From positions 1 to 56,772 of IMG/VR virus record IMGVR_UViG_3300018432_000006: a stretch of DNA of 56,772 bases; one strand, given 5' to 3'. The translations under genes and the position numbers were made by a program. Source of the DNA: a virus. Position 1 is the stretch's first letter, and every line of letters starts with the position of its first letter. The notes under the pieces were generated by a model that worked only from the letters and a program-made list of their open reading frames with translations, did not search any database and was not told where the DNA came from. Below are positions 1 to 7,309 of this stretch, piece after piece.

Positions 1-123
1 CTGCGTCGACGCCGGCAGCGCGCGCACCGTGTTCGTCAGCTCGGTAGTGGATGCGCTGGCGTCCCGGAGCACCCCGAACACGTGCAAGGTGTGGGACTCG
101 CCCAGGTCGAACCGGAGTTTGCA
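1..123. repeat. Terminal direct repeat, left copy
   Basis: These 123 bases are identical to 56650-56772. An open reading frame continues across the join without interruption, so the repeat is most simply the overlap left when a circular or concatemeric genome is assembled as a linear contig. A genuine packaged terminal repeat cannot be excluded from sequence alone. Confidence 0.97.
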
Positions 124-255
124 CTTGCAGACGACGATGACGTCATCTTCCGTTCCGGGTTCGGTGTAGGCGCTGGTGATCTTGTGGTCGAGCATCAGGC
201 GCTCGACGTCGATGCGTGGTGTGGGCGACGGGACGAACAGGGGTGCGTCTGTCAT
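1..255 (-). CDS. Hypothetical protein, N-terminal part (gene crosses the contig join)
   Basis: The start codon is ATG at 253-255, in ATGA overlap with the stop of the gene before it. The frame runs leftward off base 1 and continues at 56649 down to its stop at 56434, giving a 156-residue protein once the map is closed. The protein begins MTDAPLFVPS and has a CKC motif near residue 43. I recognise no family. It belongs to the tightly overlapping leftward operon, and its continuity is the main evidence that the molecule is circular or concatemeric. Confidence 0.85.
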   Translation of the reverse strand, partial: MTDAPLFVPSPTPRIDVERLMLDHKITSAYTEPGTEDDVIVVCKCKLRFDLGESHTLHVFGVLRDASASTTELTNTVRALPASTQ

Positions 256-728
256 GGGGTGCCTTCCTGGGGGTGATCGAACGTCCAATGCGGCCGGATG
301 CCTGGTTCGGCGCTGCCGATGAGCTGGATGATGTCGCCCGGTCGTCGGTCGGGGCGCGCCTCGTGCTCCGGGCACGGCTGCCAGGGGATGGCCTTGACGC
401 CGTCGACCAGGTGCCGGAGCAGCATGTACCCGTACCCGGGGGGTGGCACCGCGCAGCCGTCGTCGGTGGTCTTCACCGGTACCCACAGCTCGACGCTGCT
501 GTTGCGTGGGACGACGTCGGCGGCTGCCTTGTCTCCGATGCTTAGGTCGACGGCGTAGTGCGCGAGCCACTGGAATGGGTCGCCTAGCCCGTCGATCCGT
601 GTCTCGAACACGGCGTCCGCTTTCAAGCGCACGGGCACCGCGGTGTCGGTGCGGACCACGGCGAGCCTGACGCACCCGCAGTCGGTCACCTCGTTGATGC
701 GCAGGTGGCATTCGGCGTCGATGTTCAT
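252..728 (-). CDS. Hypothetical protein, 158 aa
   Basis: The start is the ATG at 726-728, preceded by GGAGGACAGCCC, a clear ribosome-binding site; a longer in-frame extension to 842 is Arg-rich and overlaps the gene before it, so it was rejected. The protein starts MNIDAECHLRINEV and carries Cys residues at CGC and PC motifs. ATGA overlaps at both ends place it in the leftward operon. No family is recognised. Confidence 0.8.
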   Translation of the reverse strand: MNIDAECHLRINEVTDCGCVRLAVVRTDTAVPVRLKADAVFETRIDGLGDPFQWLAHYAVDLSIGDKAAADVVPRNSSVELWVPVKTTDDGCAVPPPGYGYMLLRHLVDGVKAIPWQPCPEHEARPDRRPGDIIQLIGSAEPGIRPHWTFDHPQEGTP

Positions 729-994
729 GGGCTGTCCTCCGGGTCTATGAGACAGGAGATCTGCACTGCGGTGTGGCCTGGTAGTCGGTCGATGTGCACA
801 CCGTCGATGTCGTCGCCGGCGACGTTGAACGTGGCGACCCATTCGTGGGTCCCCTTCGCGTTCTGCCCGATGTAGGACACCTCGGCGGCATCGATGAGCT
901 GGCCATTGACCCTGACGCGGACACCTTCGGGGCGTGGTGGCCCTCCGTTGAGCATGGCGCGGGCGAGGCGTGCTAGCGCTTCGTCGGGGCTCAT
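725..994 (-). CDS. Hypothetical protein, 89 aa
   Basis: It starts MSPDEALARLARAML at the ATG of 992-994, which overlaps the stop codon of the gene before it; an ATG 15 bases upstream is possible. The central part (VRVRVNGQLIDAAEVSYIG) is predicted to be beta-rich. It overlaps both neighbours by four bases and is probably translated by coupling. Function unknown. Confidence 0.8.
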   Translation of the reverse strand: MSPDEALARLARAMLNGGPPRPEGVRVRVNGQLIDAAEVSYIGQNAKGTHEWVATFNVAGDDIDGVHIDRLPGHTAVQISCLIDPEDSP

Positions 995-1470
995 GATGGT
1001 CTGGCCCATTGGTCGCGGTACGGGGTGACTCCGGTCTCTGCCTCGAACGTGCCGAAGTAGTGGCGGCTGGAGTGCGCGGGCTGGTAGGCGTCCTGGCACC
1101 GGTGGCCTGCCTTCGGCTCGAACGTCCGGGTGCCGTCTGCTACTCGCGTGAGCTGGTGATAGGCCATGTCGTCACCGCCCAGGATGAGCGACCTACCGGT
1201 GCGCCATGCTTCGACTCGGCAGTGCGGGGGGAGCCACGCCGTCAGGTCCTTCACGGTGTTCTGTCCGACTAGGCAGGCGTCGATCTTGATGTTCAGGAAC
1301 CCGTCGAAGTGCTCGCCGTCGGGGGTGTCGTGGGTGCCGGCGTGCATGAACGCGATGGCCCGTAGCGTCTGGTAGTCGGTCGTCTCCGGGGTGGGGGGCA
1401 CGCAGCCGCACGGGCGGGTCGTGGTGACCCGTACGAGCGCGGGCGCGTCGATCATGACGAACGTGCTCAT
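991..1470 (-). CDS. Hypothetical protein, 159 aa
   Basis: The start ATG at 1468-1470 overlaps the preceding gene's TGA. The first half (MSTFVMIDAPALVRV, then a CGCVPP segment) resembles the 158-residue neighbour at 252-728 in layout: a beta-rich start, a CGC motif, then a segment of the type FLNIKIDACLV. The two may be distant paralogues, but I see only pattern similarity. Function unknown. Confidence 0.8.
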   Translation of the reverse strand: MSTFVMIDAPALVRVTTTRPCGCVPPTPETTDYQTLRAIAFMHAGTHDTPDGEHFDGFLNIKIDACLVGQNTVKDLTAWLPPHCRVEAWRTGRSLILGGDDMAYHQLTRVADGTRTFEPKAGHRCQDAYQPAHSSRHYFGTFEAETGVTPYRDQWARPS

Positions 1471-1673
1471 GACGGGGTGCTCCGTAGTCCCTGGGCGAAG
1501 CCGTCGAGCAGCGCGACGACTTCCTCTCTGGTGAACAGCTTGTCGGCGGGGAGCACCGCGGCGGTCTGCCGTGCCAGGGCCTCGATGTGCGCTGCGGCGC
1601 CTTCCCGCATGGCGCGCTTGATGGCACGGTCCTTCGTGGTGGCGAAGTCGATGGGGCCGTCGAAGATGCTCAC
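1467..1673 (-). CDS. Hypothetical protein, 68 aa
   Basis: GTG start at 1671-1673 in GTGA overlap with the gene before it. The protein is short and mostly helical (VSIFDGPIDFATTKDRAIKR), with acidic and basic residues mixed and no Cys or membrane segment. The segment LFTREEVVALLDGFAQG looks like an amphipathic helix pair. No family recognised. Confidence 0.75.
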   Translation of the reverse strand: MSIFDGPIDFATTKDRAIKRAMREGAAAHIEALARQTAAVLPADKLFTREEVVALLDGFAQGLRSTPS

Positions 1674-2554
1674 GGGACCACGACCATGTCGATGTCGTCG
1701 GGGCTGAGGTAGAGCGCCGGCGCGTGCATGTCGTGCACGTCCCTGCCGACGCGGACCCACAGCCGATAGCCGTGGTCATGGTCGAGCGTCGCGACAACGC
1801 CTGTCTCTCCCTCGAACGTGTCGCCGTTCGTTCCGATGGTGACGATGTGCCCGCGCTGGAACCCGCCGATGTGCGGGCCGTTCGCGTTGCAGCGCCGCTG
1901 CGCGTCCGCGAGCTTGTTGGCCACCAGGCGCTGCACGGTCTCTGTCAGCGTCTCGCCGTTCTGGTCGGCTACGTGCTCGCCTAGTTGCTCCGCAAGCCAG
2001 TGCGAGAGGTTCGTTGCTTCGTCGTGGACCTGTTGCAGGTGCTGCTCTGTCCGCTCGCTAGGGGGGGCGGAACACGGTGCGGCTGATGGCAGCGGGTCGG
2101 GGTGCAGCGGTACGGGCAGCTCGCTGGGGTCGACTCCCTGCACGATGAGGTCTTCACGGACGGACGCGAGGCGCCGGCCTTCCTCCGCGAGCGCCTGGCG
2201 GTCCGTCTCCGTGTCGTGCTTGGCGAAGATGTGCCAGACCAGGCCGGCCGCTGACTCGATGTGGTCGACAGATCCGCGGGTCGGCCCGGAGAGGATGTGG
2301 AAGGTCGGCACGACGGCGGTACCGATGTGATAGACGTCGTCAGGCAGCGGGTGGCCGGTGCCGACGACGGTGACAGCCCTGGTCGCGTGACCGGCCCATG
2401 GGCCGGCGTCCGGTCCCTCTTCGAGCGTCCACACCTCGACGAGATCCCCGGGCTTGCGCTTGTACTCGCGAGCTGCGACGTGCACGACGGCGCCGGCGCC
2501 GACCTTGTGCCAGGCGTCGTCGACGGGGACTTCCCACCGTAGGACTCGATGCAT
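1670..2554 (-). CDS. DUF7352-like N-terminal domain protein, 294 aa
   Basis: Starts MHRVLRWEVPVDDAWH at the ATG of 2552-2554 after the ribosome-binding site GGAGAAACACCCC; the longer frame to 2641 lacks one. Residues 1-75 resemble a small phage domain I know as DUF7352 (a VPVDD-WH start and a VEVWTLEEG-like strand), which is recalled and not searched. The middle is a helical region with paired charges, and the end is a beta-rich domain (FEGETGVVATLDHDHGYRLW), possibly SH3-like. It heads a run of overlapping genes, with a 91-base gap upstream. Confidence 0.8.
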   Translation of the reverse strand: MHRVLRWEVPVDDAWHKVGAGAVVHVAAREYKRKPGDLVEVWTLEEGPDAGPWAGHATRAVTVVGTGHPLPDDVYHIGTAVVPTFHILSGPTRGSVDHIESAAGLVWHIFAKHDTETDRQALAEEGRRLASVREDLIVQGVDPSELPVPLHPDPLPSAAPCSAPPSERTEQHLQQVHDEATNLSHWLAEQLGEHVADQNGETLTETVQRLVANKLADAQRRCNANGPHIGGFQRGHIVTIGTNGDTFEGETGVVATLDHDHGYRLWVRVGRDVHDMHAPALYLSPDDIDMVVVP

Positions 2555-2580
2555 GGGGTGTTTCTCCTGTTCGTGATTCG

Positions 2581-2594
2581 GGATTCCGGAATCC
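2581..2594. promoter_or_regulatory. 14-bp perfect palindrome upstream of the 294-aa gene
   Basis: GGATTCCGGAATCC reads the same on both strands and lies in the 91-base gap between two leftward genes, 27 bases before the start codon at 2554. It could bind a dimeric regulator. No convincing -35/-10 pair was found in the gap. Confidence 0.45.
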
Positions 2595-2645
2595 GGAAGG
2601 CTTACTGACCAGTAGTTGATATGGGGGTACAGCGAGCGCACGGCG

Positions 2646-2846
2646 TCAGGCGATGCCGTTCGGTCGGTACGGGTTGGCGTGCATGGGGTTCAGCGTGATC
2701 GCGGTCATGCCGACACCGTCACCCTTAGCGGCTCCCTCTTCCCAGGATTGCGCCAGAGCCTCGCCCATCTCACGTCGCGCCTCCGTGGCGTCGCCGTGAA
2801 CTAGAGCGTTGTGGATGCGCGCCAGCACCGCTTCCACGTCGATCAC
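2646..2846 (-). CDS. Hypothetical protein, 66 aa
   Basis: ATG start at 2844-2846 overlapping the previous stop. The protein is an N-terminal helix pair (MIDVEAVLARIHNALV, EARREMGEALAQSWEEG) followed by a short polar tail ending NPYRPNGIA. It has no recognisable domain. Confidence 0.75.
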   Translation of the reverse strand: MIDVEAVLARIHNALVHGDATEARREMGEALAQSWEEGAAKGDGVGMTAITLNPMHANPYRPNGIA

Positions 2847-3277
2847 GATGGGTCTCCGATGGGGTGGTCGGTGGTGGCACGCCGGCGCTTGATCTTGCCC
2901 AGCGTGCGGACGGCGTCGGAGGTGGGGTGCTCGACGTCGCGCATGCCGTGTTCAGCGGCCTCGCGGCCGGTCGTGAACAGCTCGACGTCGGTGGTGTAGT
3001 TGTGGATCTCGTCGCCGTCGTCGGGGCTGATGTCGCCTCCGGAGATCGCGAGGCGGAGCGCGAGACTGTGGGTCATGTCGTGGCAGCCGGCCCAACCGGC
3101 GCACGCGCGTCCGTTCACCTGGTGGCACAGGAAAACGGCGGTCGGTTGAGACCAGGTGGTCTCGTCGTAGTGCGCGAGCTTGGCGTATTCGTCGGGGTGC
3201 CAGACACCGGACGGCACGTCGCGACGGTAGGGGCACGACGCGCACGGGCGGGGCGCCGGCGGCAGGATCCGGCTCAC
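2843..3277 (-). CDS. DUF6283 family protein, 144 aa
   Basis: GTG start in GTGA overlap. The arrangement CASCPYRRDVPSGVW, then HPDEYAKL, LFLCHQ-like FLCHQ, and C-GW-GCHD is the pattern of the DUF6283 family found in actinobacteria and their phages. The conserved Cys and His residues suggest a metal site. The C-terminal third is polar and ends in a basic KIKRRRATT segment. The biochemical role of the family is unknown to me. Confidence 0.85.
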   Translation of the reverse strand: MSRILPPAPRPCASCPYRRDVPSGVWHPDEYAKLAHYDETTWSQPTAVFLCHQVNGRACAGWAGCHDMTHSLALRLAISGGDISPDDGDEIHNYTTDVELFTTGREAAEHGMRDVEHPTSDAVRTLGKIKRRRATTDHPIGDPS

Positions 3278-3540
3278 GTGTTCGGGCTCTCGCTGGTGCC
3301 GTTCAGGCGCGCTATCTCCTGACCGATGCGCTCTGCAATGCCGGTCTCGCCCTGCATGGCCATGCGCTGCGCCCAGAGCAGGGCTCGCGCCTGAATCTCT
3401 GGCATGACCGCCGCGACGATGTGCAGAGCCGCCGTGTTCGGCTCGCCCAGTACCCGTCCGGGGAGCTGGCTTACCGCCGTCTCGATCTTCGTGACCAGTT
3501 CGGCGGGCAGGTCTTCCGGTCGCATCGTGGTGTGGGTCAT
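3274..3540 (-). CDS. Hypothetical protein, 88 aa
   Basis: ATG start overlapping the previous stop. The protein is predicted all-helical (LPAELVTKIETAVSQL, ALLWAQRMAMQGETGI). Several small helical proteins of similar size in this operon (6756-7022, 7306-7668) share the pattern of an alanine-rich helix followed by an aromatic-containing helix, so they may be distantly related. Function unknown. Confidence 0.78.
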   Translation of the reverse strand: MTHTTMRPEDLPAELVTKIETAVSQLPGRVLGEPNTAALHIVAAVMPEIQARALLWAQRMAMQGETGIAERIGQEIARLNGTSESPNT

Positions 3541-3851
3541 GTTGGTTGCTCTCCCAGTAGTCGGGCCACGATCTCGGTGGCGATGGTGTGTGTGTCGATC
3601 TCGTCGTCTCGTGCGTTCCAGGTCCCGGGGCGGACCTGTTCGTACGTGCCGGGTGCGTAGCCCATCAGCGACTCATCGATGATGGTGGCGATGGCGTCGA
3701 CGGCGAGCGCCGCGGTGAACTGGGCGTGCACCGCGGCGCCCATGTCGCGGTAGATCTGTTGGCCGGTGGGGCTCATGTCCTCCCACCGGTTCAGGTCGTG
3801 GACGTCCGCGATGGTCTTCGTGATCGCGTCGACGTCGAGTGGCGCGGTCAC
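3537..3851 (-). CDS. Hypothetical protein, 104 aa
   Basis: The GTG at 3849-3851 was chosen because it overlaps the stop of the methyltransferase gene upstream; the frame is open to 3902 but that extension is Arg-rich. The protein is helical with an acidic start (VTAPLDVDAITK). No family recognised. Confidence 0.75.
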   Translation of the reverse strand: MTAPLDVDAITKTIADVHDLNRWEDMSPTGQQIYRDMGAAVHAQFTAALAVDAIATIIDESLMGYAPGTYEQVRPGTWNARDDEIDTHTIATEIVARLLGEQPT

Positions 3852-4354
3852 GTCCGCGACCACCAGAACCGGGCGAGCACGGACGCGATGGCGGACGGGC
3901 ATGGCCCCATCAGCTCGCGCAGCTCGTCGGCGTTCCAGTGGCGTACGTGCCGCTCGTAAGGGTTGCCGAACGTCGCCCCCTGTTCCTTGTGCAGGACGGG
4001 CACGGACAACAGCAGGTGCCCGGCGTTGGCCTTGATGTTCGCGATGACTTGCCGGCCGTCTTCCTCGGGCATGTGTTCGAGGACGTCGCCCATGATGACG
4101 GTGTAGTCACCGCGCGGGAACTGGAACTCGCGGATGTCTCCGATGGTGATCGCGTCGTACTTCGTGAGCAGGTTGAACCGGTCGACGTACGGTTCCCACG
4201 CCTCGATGCCGTGGAAGGCGGTGTGCGGCAGCAGGGGGCGCAGCAGGTCGGCGTAGGTGCCTTCCCCGGGGCCGATGTCGAGGATGAGGCGGGGCTTGGC
4301 TGCCGTGACGTGCTTGGCTGCCCAGACGCGGTTTTGCTTGGCGGAGAACGGCAT
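3848..4354 (-). CDS. Class I SAM-dependent methyltransferase, 168 aa
   Basis: Residues 25-32 (LDIGPGEG) form the glycine-rich motif I that binds S-adenosylmethionine in Rossmann-fold methyltransferases. An acidic residue ends the next strand (FHGIEAWEP), and VIMGDVLEHMPEEDG is the motif IV/post-IV region typical of small-molecule and ubiquinone-type methyltransferases. At 168 residues it is a minimal catalytic domain without a DNA target-recognition region, so a DNA methylase is not favoured. The substrate is unknown. Its stop overlaps the next gene in the leftward operon. Confidence 0.88.
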   Translation of the reverse strand: MPFSAKQNRVWAAKHVTAAKPRLILDIGPGEGTYADLLRPLLPHTAFHGIEAWEPYVDRFNLLTKYDAITIGDIREFQFPRGDYTVIMGDVLEHMPEEDGRQVIANIKANAGHLLLSVPVLHKEQGATFGNPYERHVRHWNADELRELMGPCPSAIASVLARFWWSRT

Positions 4355-4364
4355 GTGTGGCCTC

Positions 4365-4766
4365 TCAGTGGGTGGTGGTGGGCGAGCCGGGGACCTGACC
4401 CATGGTGACGGTGTGCTCGATGATGTTCTCGCCACGCACGGGGCGACCGGCGCACGACTCGTGCACGTAGACGTTCAGACGTGAGTGGTAGATCCACCGC
4501 TGTCCGGCCGTGAACGGGTTGGGGCAGTTATCGCACGGGCCGTCGGGCGTGTTGGCCGCGTCGGCGGTGCGCTGGGCGCCTCGCTCGCACTCGCGGCACC
4601 GGCGGTCGTCGGGGTCGGCGTTCACCCATAGGTGGTCGCGGCCGGTCGGGAACCAGGTGCCGCAGTAGGCGTATGAGCCCATGAGCGACGGCCGTGATGG
4701 GTCGGCGGCGTGCGCGGGGCCGTACTTCACGGGGTACCGGGTACCGCGCTTGCGCCATCTCGTCAT
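4365..4766 (-). CDS. Putative zinc-binding protein, 133 aa
   Basis: The ATG at 4764-4766 overlaps the stop of a 39-residue gene; an ATG six bases upstream (MDMTRW) is also in frame. The protein has a CREC pair, then CDNCPNPF and a later HESC, which could bind one or two zinc ions. The segment WIYHSRLNVYVHESC with its two His residues resembles small zinc-ribbon phage proteins. No function can be assigned. Confidence 0.78.
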   Translation of the reverse strand: MTRWRKRGTRYPVKYGPAHAADPSRPSLMGSYAYCGTWFPTGRDHLWVNADPDDRRCRECERGAQRTADAANTPDGPCDNCPNPFTAGQRWIYHSRLNVYVHESCAGRPVRGENIIEHTVTMGQVPGSPTTTH

Positions 4767-4882
4767 GTCCATGCCCCCGTCTCTTCGTCGTACTCGTAGC
4801 CCATGTTGCCCAGCAGCTCTTCGGCGGCGTTCAGCTTGTGCACGTCGGTGCGCCAGTACTCGGCTAGCTCTTCGTCGGTCAT
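4763..4882 (-). CDS. Small acidic protein, 39 aa
   Basis: The reading frame MTDEELAEYWRTDVHKL to GAWT is flanked by ATGA overlaps with the genes on both sides, which is good evidence that it is translated. The protein is strongly acidic and probably a single helix. Nothing is known of its function. Confidence 0.72.
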   Translation of the reverse strand: MTDEELAEYWRTDVHKLNAAEELLGNMGYEYDEETGAWT

Positions 4883-5175
4883 GAGTCCCCCACGATGCTC
4901 TTGCGCAGCTCTTCGGCCTGGTGGTGCACAAGATCTCCGATGGGCAGCACGTCGACGCCGCAGGTGCAGTAGCGGGTGAGCCCGTGGGGGCCGACGACGA
5001 GTTGGTGCTTCTCCAGCACGGTCGCCATGCTGACGCCGTTCACGCCGGCACCGAGGATGATCCGGACCATGTAGGCGATTTCTTCCCGGGTGACGTTGGA
5101 CATGAAGATGCCCTGTGCCACGTCGAAGAGGCTGACGGCGTCGACGGCGCGTTCTTCCGCTGGCGTGTTCGTCAT
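4879..5175 (-). CDS. Hypothetical protein, 98 aa
   Basis: ATG start in overlap with the stop of the preceding gene. The first 60 residues are predicted helical; the end has a CTCG motif (RYCTCGVDVLP) and a His pair, a possible half zinc site. No family recognised. Confidence 0.78.
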   Translation of the reverse strand: MTNTPAEERAVDAVSLFDVAQGIFMSNVTREEIAYMVRIILGAGVNGVSMATVLEKHQLVVGPHGLTRYCTCGVDVLPIGDLVHHQAEELRKSIVGDS

Positions 5176-5372
5176 GGCTTCCTGATCCCAGCGTCGACGG
5201 TTTCGAGGTCAGTGAGGCGCGTCGCCTTCGCGGTGCTGTCGCCCCGGTACAGGACGTGCACGATGCCGGTGTCGAGCGCGTGCACGGACGTGATGCGCCC
5301 GTCTTCCGGGCGCGCTTCGGGGTGCGCCCGGTAGACGACGCCGCGCCCCACGGTGGCCTGTTCCGGGCTCAC
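5172..5372 (-). CDS. Hypothetical protein, 66 aa
   Basis: GTG start (GTGA overlap with the gene upstream). A small beta-rich protein (GRGVVYRAHPEARPEDG, TGIVHVLYRGD) that could form an SH3-like or small barrel fold, similar to many phage accessory proteins. No family recognised. Confidence 0.75.
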   Translation of the reverse strand: MSPEQATVGRGVVYRAHPEARPEDGRITSVHALDTGIVHVLYRGDSTAKATRLTDLETVDAGIRKP

Positions 5373-5737
5373 GCGTCCGCCAGTGCGGCGATCATGGCGC
5401 GCTGCTCCGCGTCGATCTTGGCCAGGTCGATCCCGAAGTACTTCGCCAGGATCTGGTTCACCGGCGTTGTCACCGGCATCAACTGCTCTTCGCGGTATCC
5501 CTTGATCTCGCGGTACTGCGCGAGGATGTAGCCGCTCTCGTCGAGGAATCGCCCGATGGCCTGGGCTTCCTCGATGATGGCCGACTGCCGGGTGTGCTCC
5601 GGGTACAGGTCTTCGGCCGGCGCCGGCGGGGTGTTCGGGCAGGGCTCGTTGTGGCCACCGCCGTTCCCGTGACGCTCGTGCACCAGGCCATGGTTCCCGT
5701 TCGTGCCCCCGCAGCGGGTGCAGATGCTGCTGTTCAT
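5369..5737 (-). CDS. Hypothetical protein with Cys/His-rich N-terminus, 122 aa
   Basis: First gene after the leftward promoter at 5758-5801. The ATG at 5735-5737 follows AAGGGAGACACC. Residues 5-30 (CTRCGG ... HGLVHERH ... EPC) look like a zinc-binding knuckle; the rest is helical. An in-frame ATG lies right at the predicted transcription start (MSEQIRKGDT-), so a leaderless longer form is possible but is not supported at most other copies of this promoter. Confidence 0.78.
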   Translation of the reverse strand: MNSSICTRCGGTNGNHGLVHERHGNGGGHNEPCPNTPPAPAEDLYPEHTRQSAIIEEAQAIGRFLDESGYILAQYREIKGYREEQLMPVTTPVNQILAKYFGIDLAKIDAEQRAMIAALADA

Positions 5738-5757
5738 GGTGTCTCCCTTACGAATCT

Positions 5758-5801
5758 GTTCTGACATGCACGACTCTACGCTTGACGGGGGCCTGGTGCA
5801 A
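5758..5801 (-). promoter_or_regulatory. Leftward phage promoter, GTCAGAAC family
   Basis: On the minus strand: TTGCAC (5796-5801), 17-base spacer, TAGAGT (5773-5778), then GCATGTCAGAAC ending at 5758. It sits in the 73-base gap before the 122-aa gene and matches the shared promoter pattern seen at a dozen other sites. Confidence 0.85.
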
Positions 5802-5810
5802 CGCCGTTCC

Positions 5811-6176
5811 TCAGAACAAGGTGTCCTGCACGGGCATGTCATCGAGCCAGGACCCGGTGTCGCCGTAATCGGTCTCGTCGAGATCCCAGACTTCCCCGGT
5901 GCTGATGTCGGTGACCTGGTCGAGCCGGCAGCCGGGGCACCGCTGCACCAGGAAGCGCCGGCGCGGGAACCCGGTGGCGCCGTCGGGCATCAGGGTTCCG
6001 ACGGCGCGCATGTCTGTGTCGCGGATCCATCCGCATCCGGTGCATGCCCATTGGTCGTCGGTGACGTGGAAGACGAGCGACCCGCGGCCGGCGAACCCGC
6101 CTTCGTCGGTCCATGGTGACCACTGCACGACCTGTCCATCCCAGAGGGGCGGCAGGTCGTGCAGTCGGTCGGTCAT
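5811..6176 (-). CDS. Putative zinc-binding protein, 121 aa
   Basis: Two CxxC pairs, CTGC near residue 45 and CPGC near residue 81, probably form a zinc ribbon. The start MTDRLHDLPPLWDGQ is the first ATG after the stop of the upstream gene. The end is acidic (DLDETDYGDTGSWLDD). It is the last gene before the promoter at 5758-5801. Function unknown. Confidence 0.8.
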   Translation of the reverse strand: MTDRLHDLPPLWDGQVVQWSPWTDEGGFAGRGSLVFHVTDDQWACTGCGWIRDTDMRAVGTLMPDGATGFPRRRFLVQRCPGCRLDQVTDISTGEVWDLDETDYGDTGSWLDDMPVQDTLF

Positions 6177-6181
6177 GGTCG

Positions 6182-6349
6182 TCAGGCTGCGTCGGTCTCG
6201 CGGGATGCGGCGGCGAGCTGGCGGGCTGCGTCGTCCCAGCGGATGCGCTGGGTGCGTGCGTGCTCGCTGACCAGCTCGACGATCTCTTCCCAGGGCATGG
6301 GGTCGAGTGCGGCGCGCAGTGTCACGAAGGTGCCCCGTCGGTCGGTCAT
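6182..6349 (-). CDS. Hypothetical protein, 55 aa
   Basis: The ATG at 6347-6349 overlaps the stop of the HIT gene. It is a short helical protein (WEEIVELVSEHARTQRIRW). No family recognised. Confidence 0.72.
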   Translation of the reverse strand: MTDRRGTFVTLRAALDPMPWEEIVELVSEHARTQRIRWDDAARQLAAASRETDAA

Positions 6350-6759
6350 GGGCGTTGCGCTCCTAGCTCGTCGGAGAGTTCCTGTGCTCGACGGCACCAG
6401 TGCGGCGCTGTCGGGTCGTCGCCGTAGAGGGTGCCCCAGGGAGTCATGAGGCCGTCGTCGACCGTGCGGGGTACGACGTGGATGTGTAGGTGGTCGATGG
6501 ACTGTGTCGCGGCGCGGCCGGCGCTTGTGATCAGGTTGAAGCTGTCGTATTGCCGGGCGTGCTGTGCGGCGCGGACGGCCGTCTGTGCGGTGATGATCGG
6601 GTCTGTTGCTGCGGTGGCGACGTGCTGTTTCGGGATGATCAGCACATGCCCATCAGTCACGGGCGTCAGGGGGACGAGCGCGATGGCGTCTCCCCGGTCG
6701 CGGACGATCCGCCCTGGGGCGGTGCCGTTGATGATCTGGCAGAACACGCACCCGGTCAC
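6346..6759 (-). CDS. HIT family hydrolase, 137 aa
   Basis: The catalytic signature HLHIHVVP lies at residues 90-97, giving the three histidines H90, H92 and H94 of the histidine-triad superfamily, nucleotide hydrolases or transferases. C4 and C7 (GCVFCQI) form the N-terminal metal-binding start common in bacterial HIT proteins. The length is normal for the family. GTG start in GTGA overlap. The substrate (a nucleoside phosphoramidate or dinucleotide) and its role during infection are unknown; phages rarely carry this family. Confidence 0.93.
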   Translation of the reverse strand: MTGCVFCQIINGTAPGRIVRDRGDAIALVPLTPVTDGHVLIIPKQHVATAATDPIITAQTAVRAAQHARQYDSFNLITSAGRAATQSIDHLHIHVVPRTVDDGLMTPWGTLYGDDPTAPHWCRRAQELSDELGAQRP

Positions 6760-7022
6760 AGCGCAGCTTCTTCCTGCGCCTGCATGCGCAGCTCGATCGC
6801 ATACTGTCCGACGGCGGCGACCGGGTCCCCGCCGCGGTGCTCAACAGCGCGCCCGTATGCCTGTTCCGCGACGATGGCCGCGCACTCCGGGAACGTGGCC
6901 GCGAGCGTCACGGCAGCCATGGCCACGGCCTCGTGACGGGTCAGACCTGGGGCGGCGCCCATCAGTGCGTCGGCGCCCAGCTCGATGACGTCGAGGGCGA
7001 TGGTCGTGGCCGCGGGGTTCAC
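6756..7022 (-). CDS. Hypothetical protein, 88 aa
   Basis: GTG start overlapping the upstream stop (7020-7022). Alanine-rich and helical (HEAVAMAAVTLAATF). No Cys or membrane segment strong enough to call. It sits between the HIT gene and a small membrane protein gene. Confidence 0.73.
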   Translation of the reverse strand: MNPAATTIALDVIELGADALMGAAPGLTRHEAVAMAAVTLAATFPECAAIVAEQAYGRAVEHRGGDPVAAVGQYAIELRMQAQEEAAL

Positions 7023-7309
7023 GGGGTGGTGTCCTTCCGTGAGTCGTTGATGATCCGCGCCAGAGCGCCCAGCGCGAGCAATGGCCACATGGGCGACTGC
7101 GCGAACCGGCGTGCGCCTTCCTGCGCTTCGCGTTCGTACTTGGCGCGCTGACGCTCGATGAAGTCGTTTCCCAGGTAGAAGGGCTGATCGTCTTCCTCGT
7201 AGTCGCGGACCATGCTCCGGGCGATGCTCCAGTTCGACCATCCGACGAACGCCGTGCCAATGACGCCGGCGACGTAGACGATGACGACGAGAGTGATGAG
7301 GGTGGTCAC
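7019..7309 (-). CDS. Small membrane protein of the SPxWPLL type, 96 aa
   Basis: An N-terminal transmembrane helix (residues 3-23, LITLVVIVYVAGVIGTAFVG) is followed by a charged helical stretch and a second weakly hydrophobic segment SPMWPLLALGALARI. The same plan recurs in the proteins at 16173-16478 and 23138-23410, so the phage carries three paralogues. GTG start in GTGA overlap. Function unknown; a membrane-associated accessory role is likely. Confidence 0.82.
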   Translation of the reverse strand: MTTLITLVVIVYVAGVIGTAFVGWSNWSIARSMVRDYEEDDQPFYLGNDFIERQRAKYEREAQEGARRFAQSPMWPLLALGALARIINDSRKDTTP

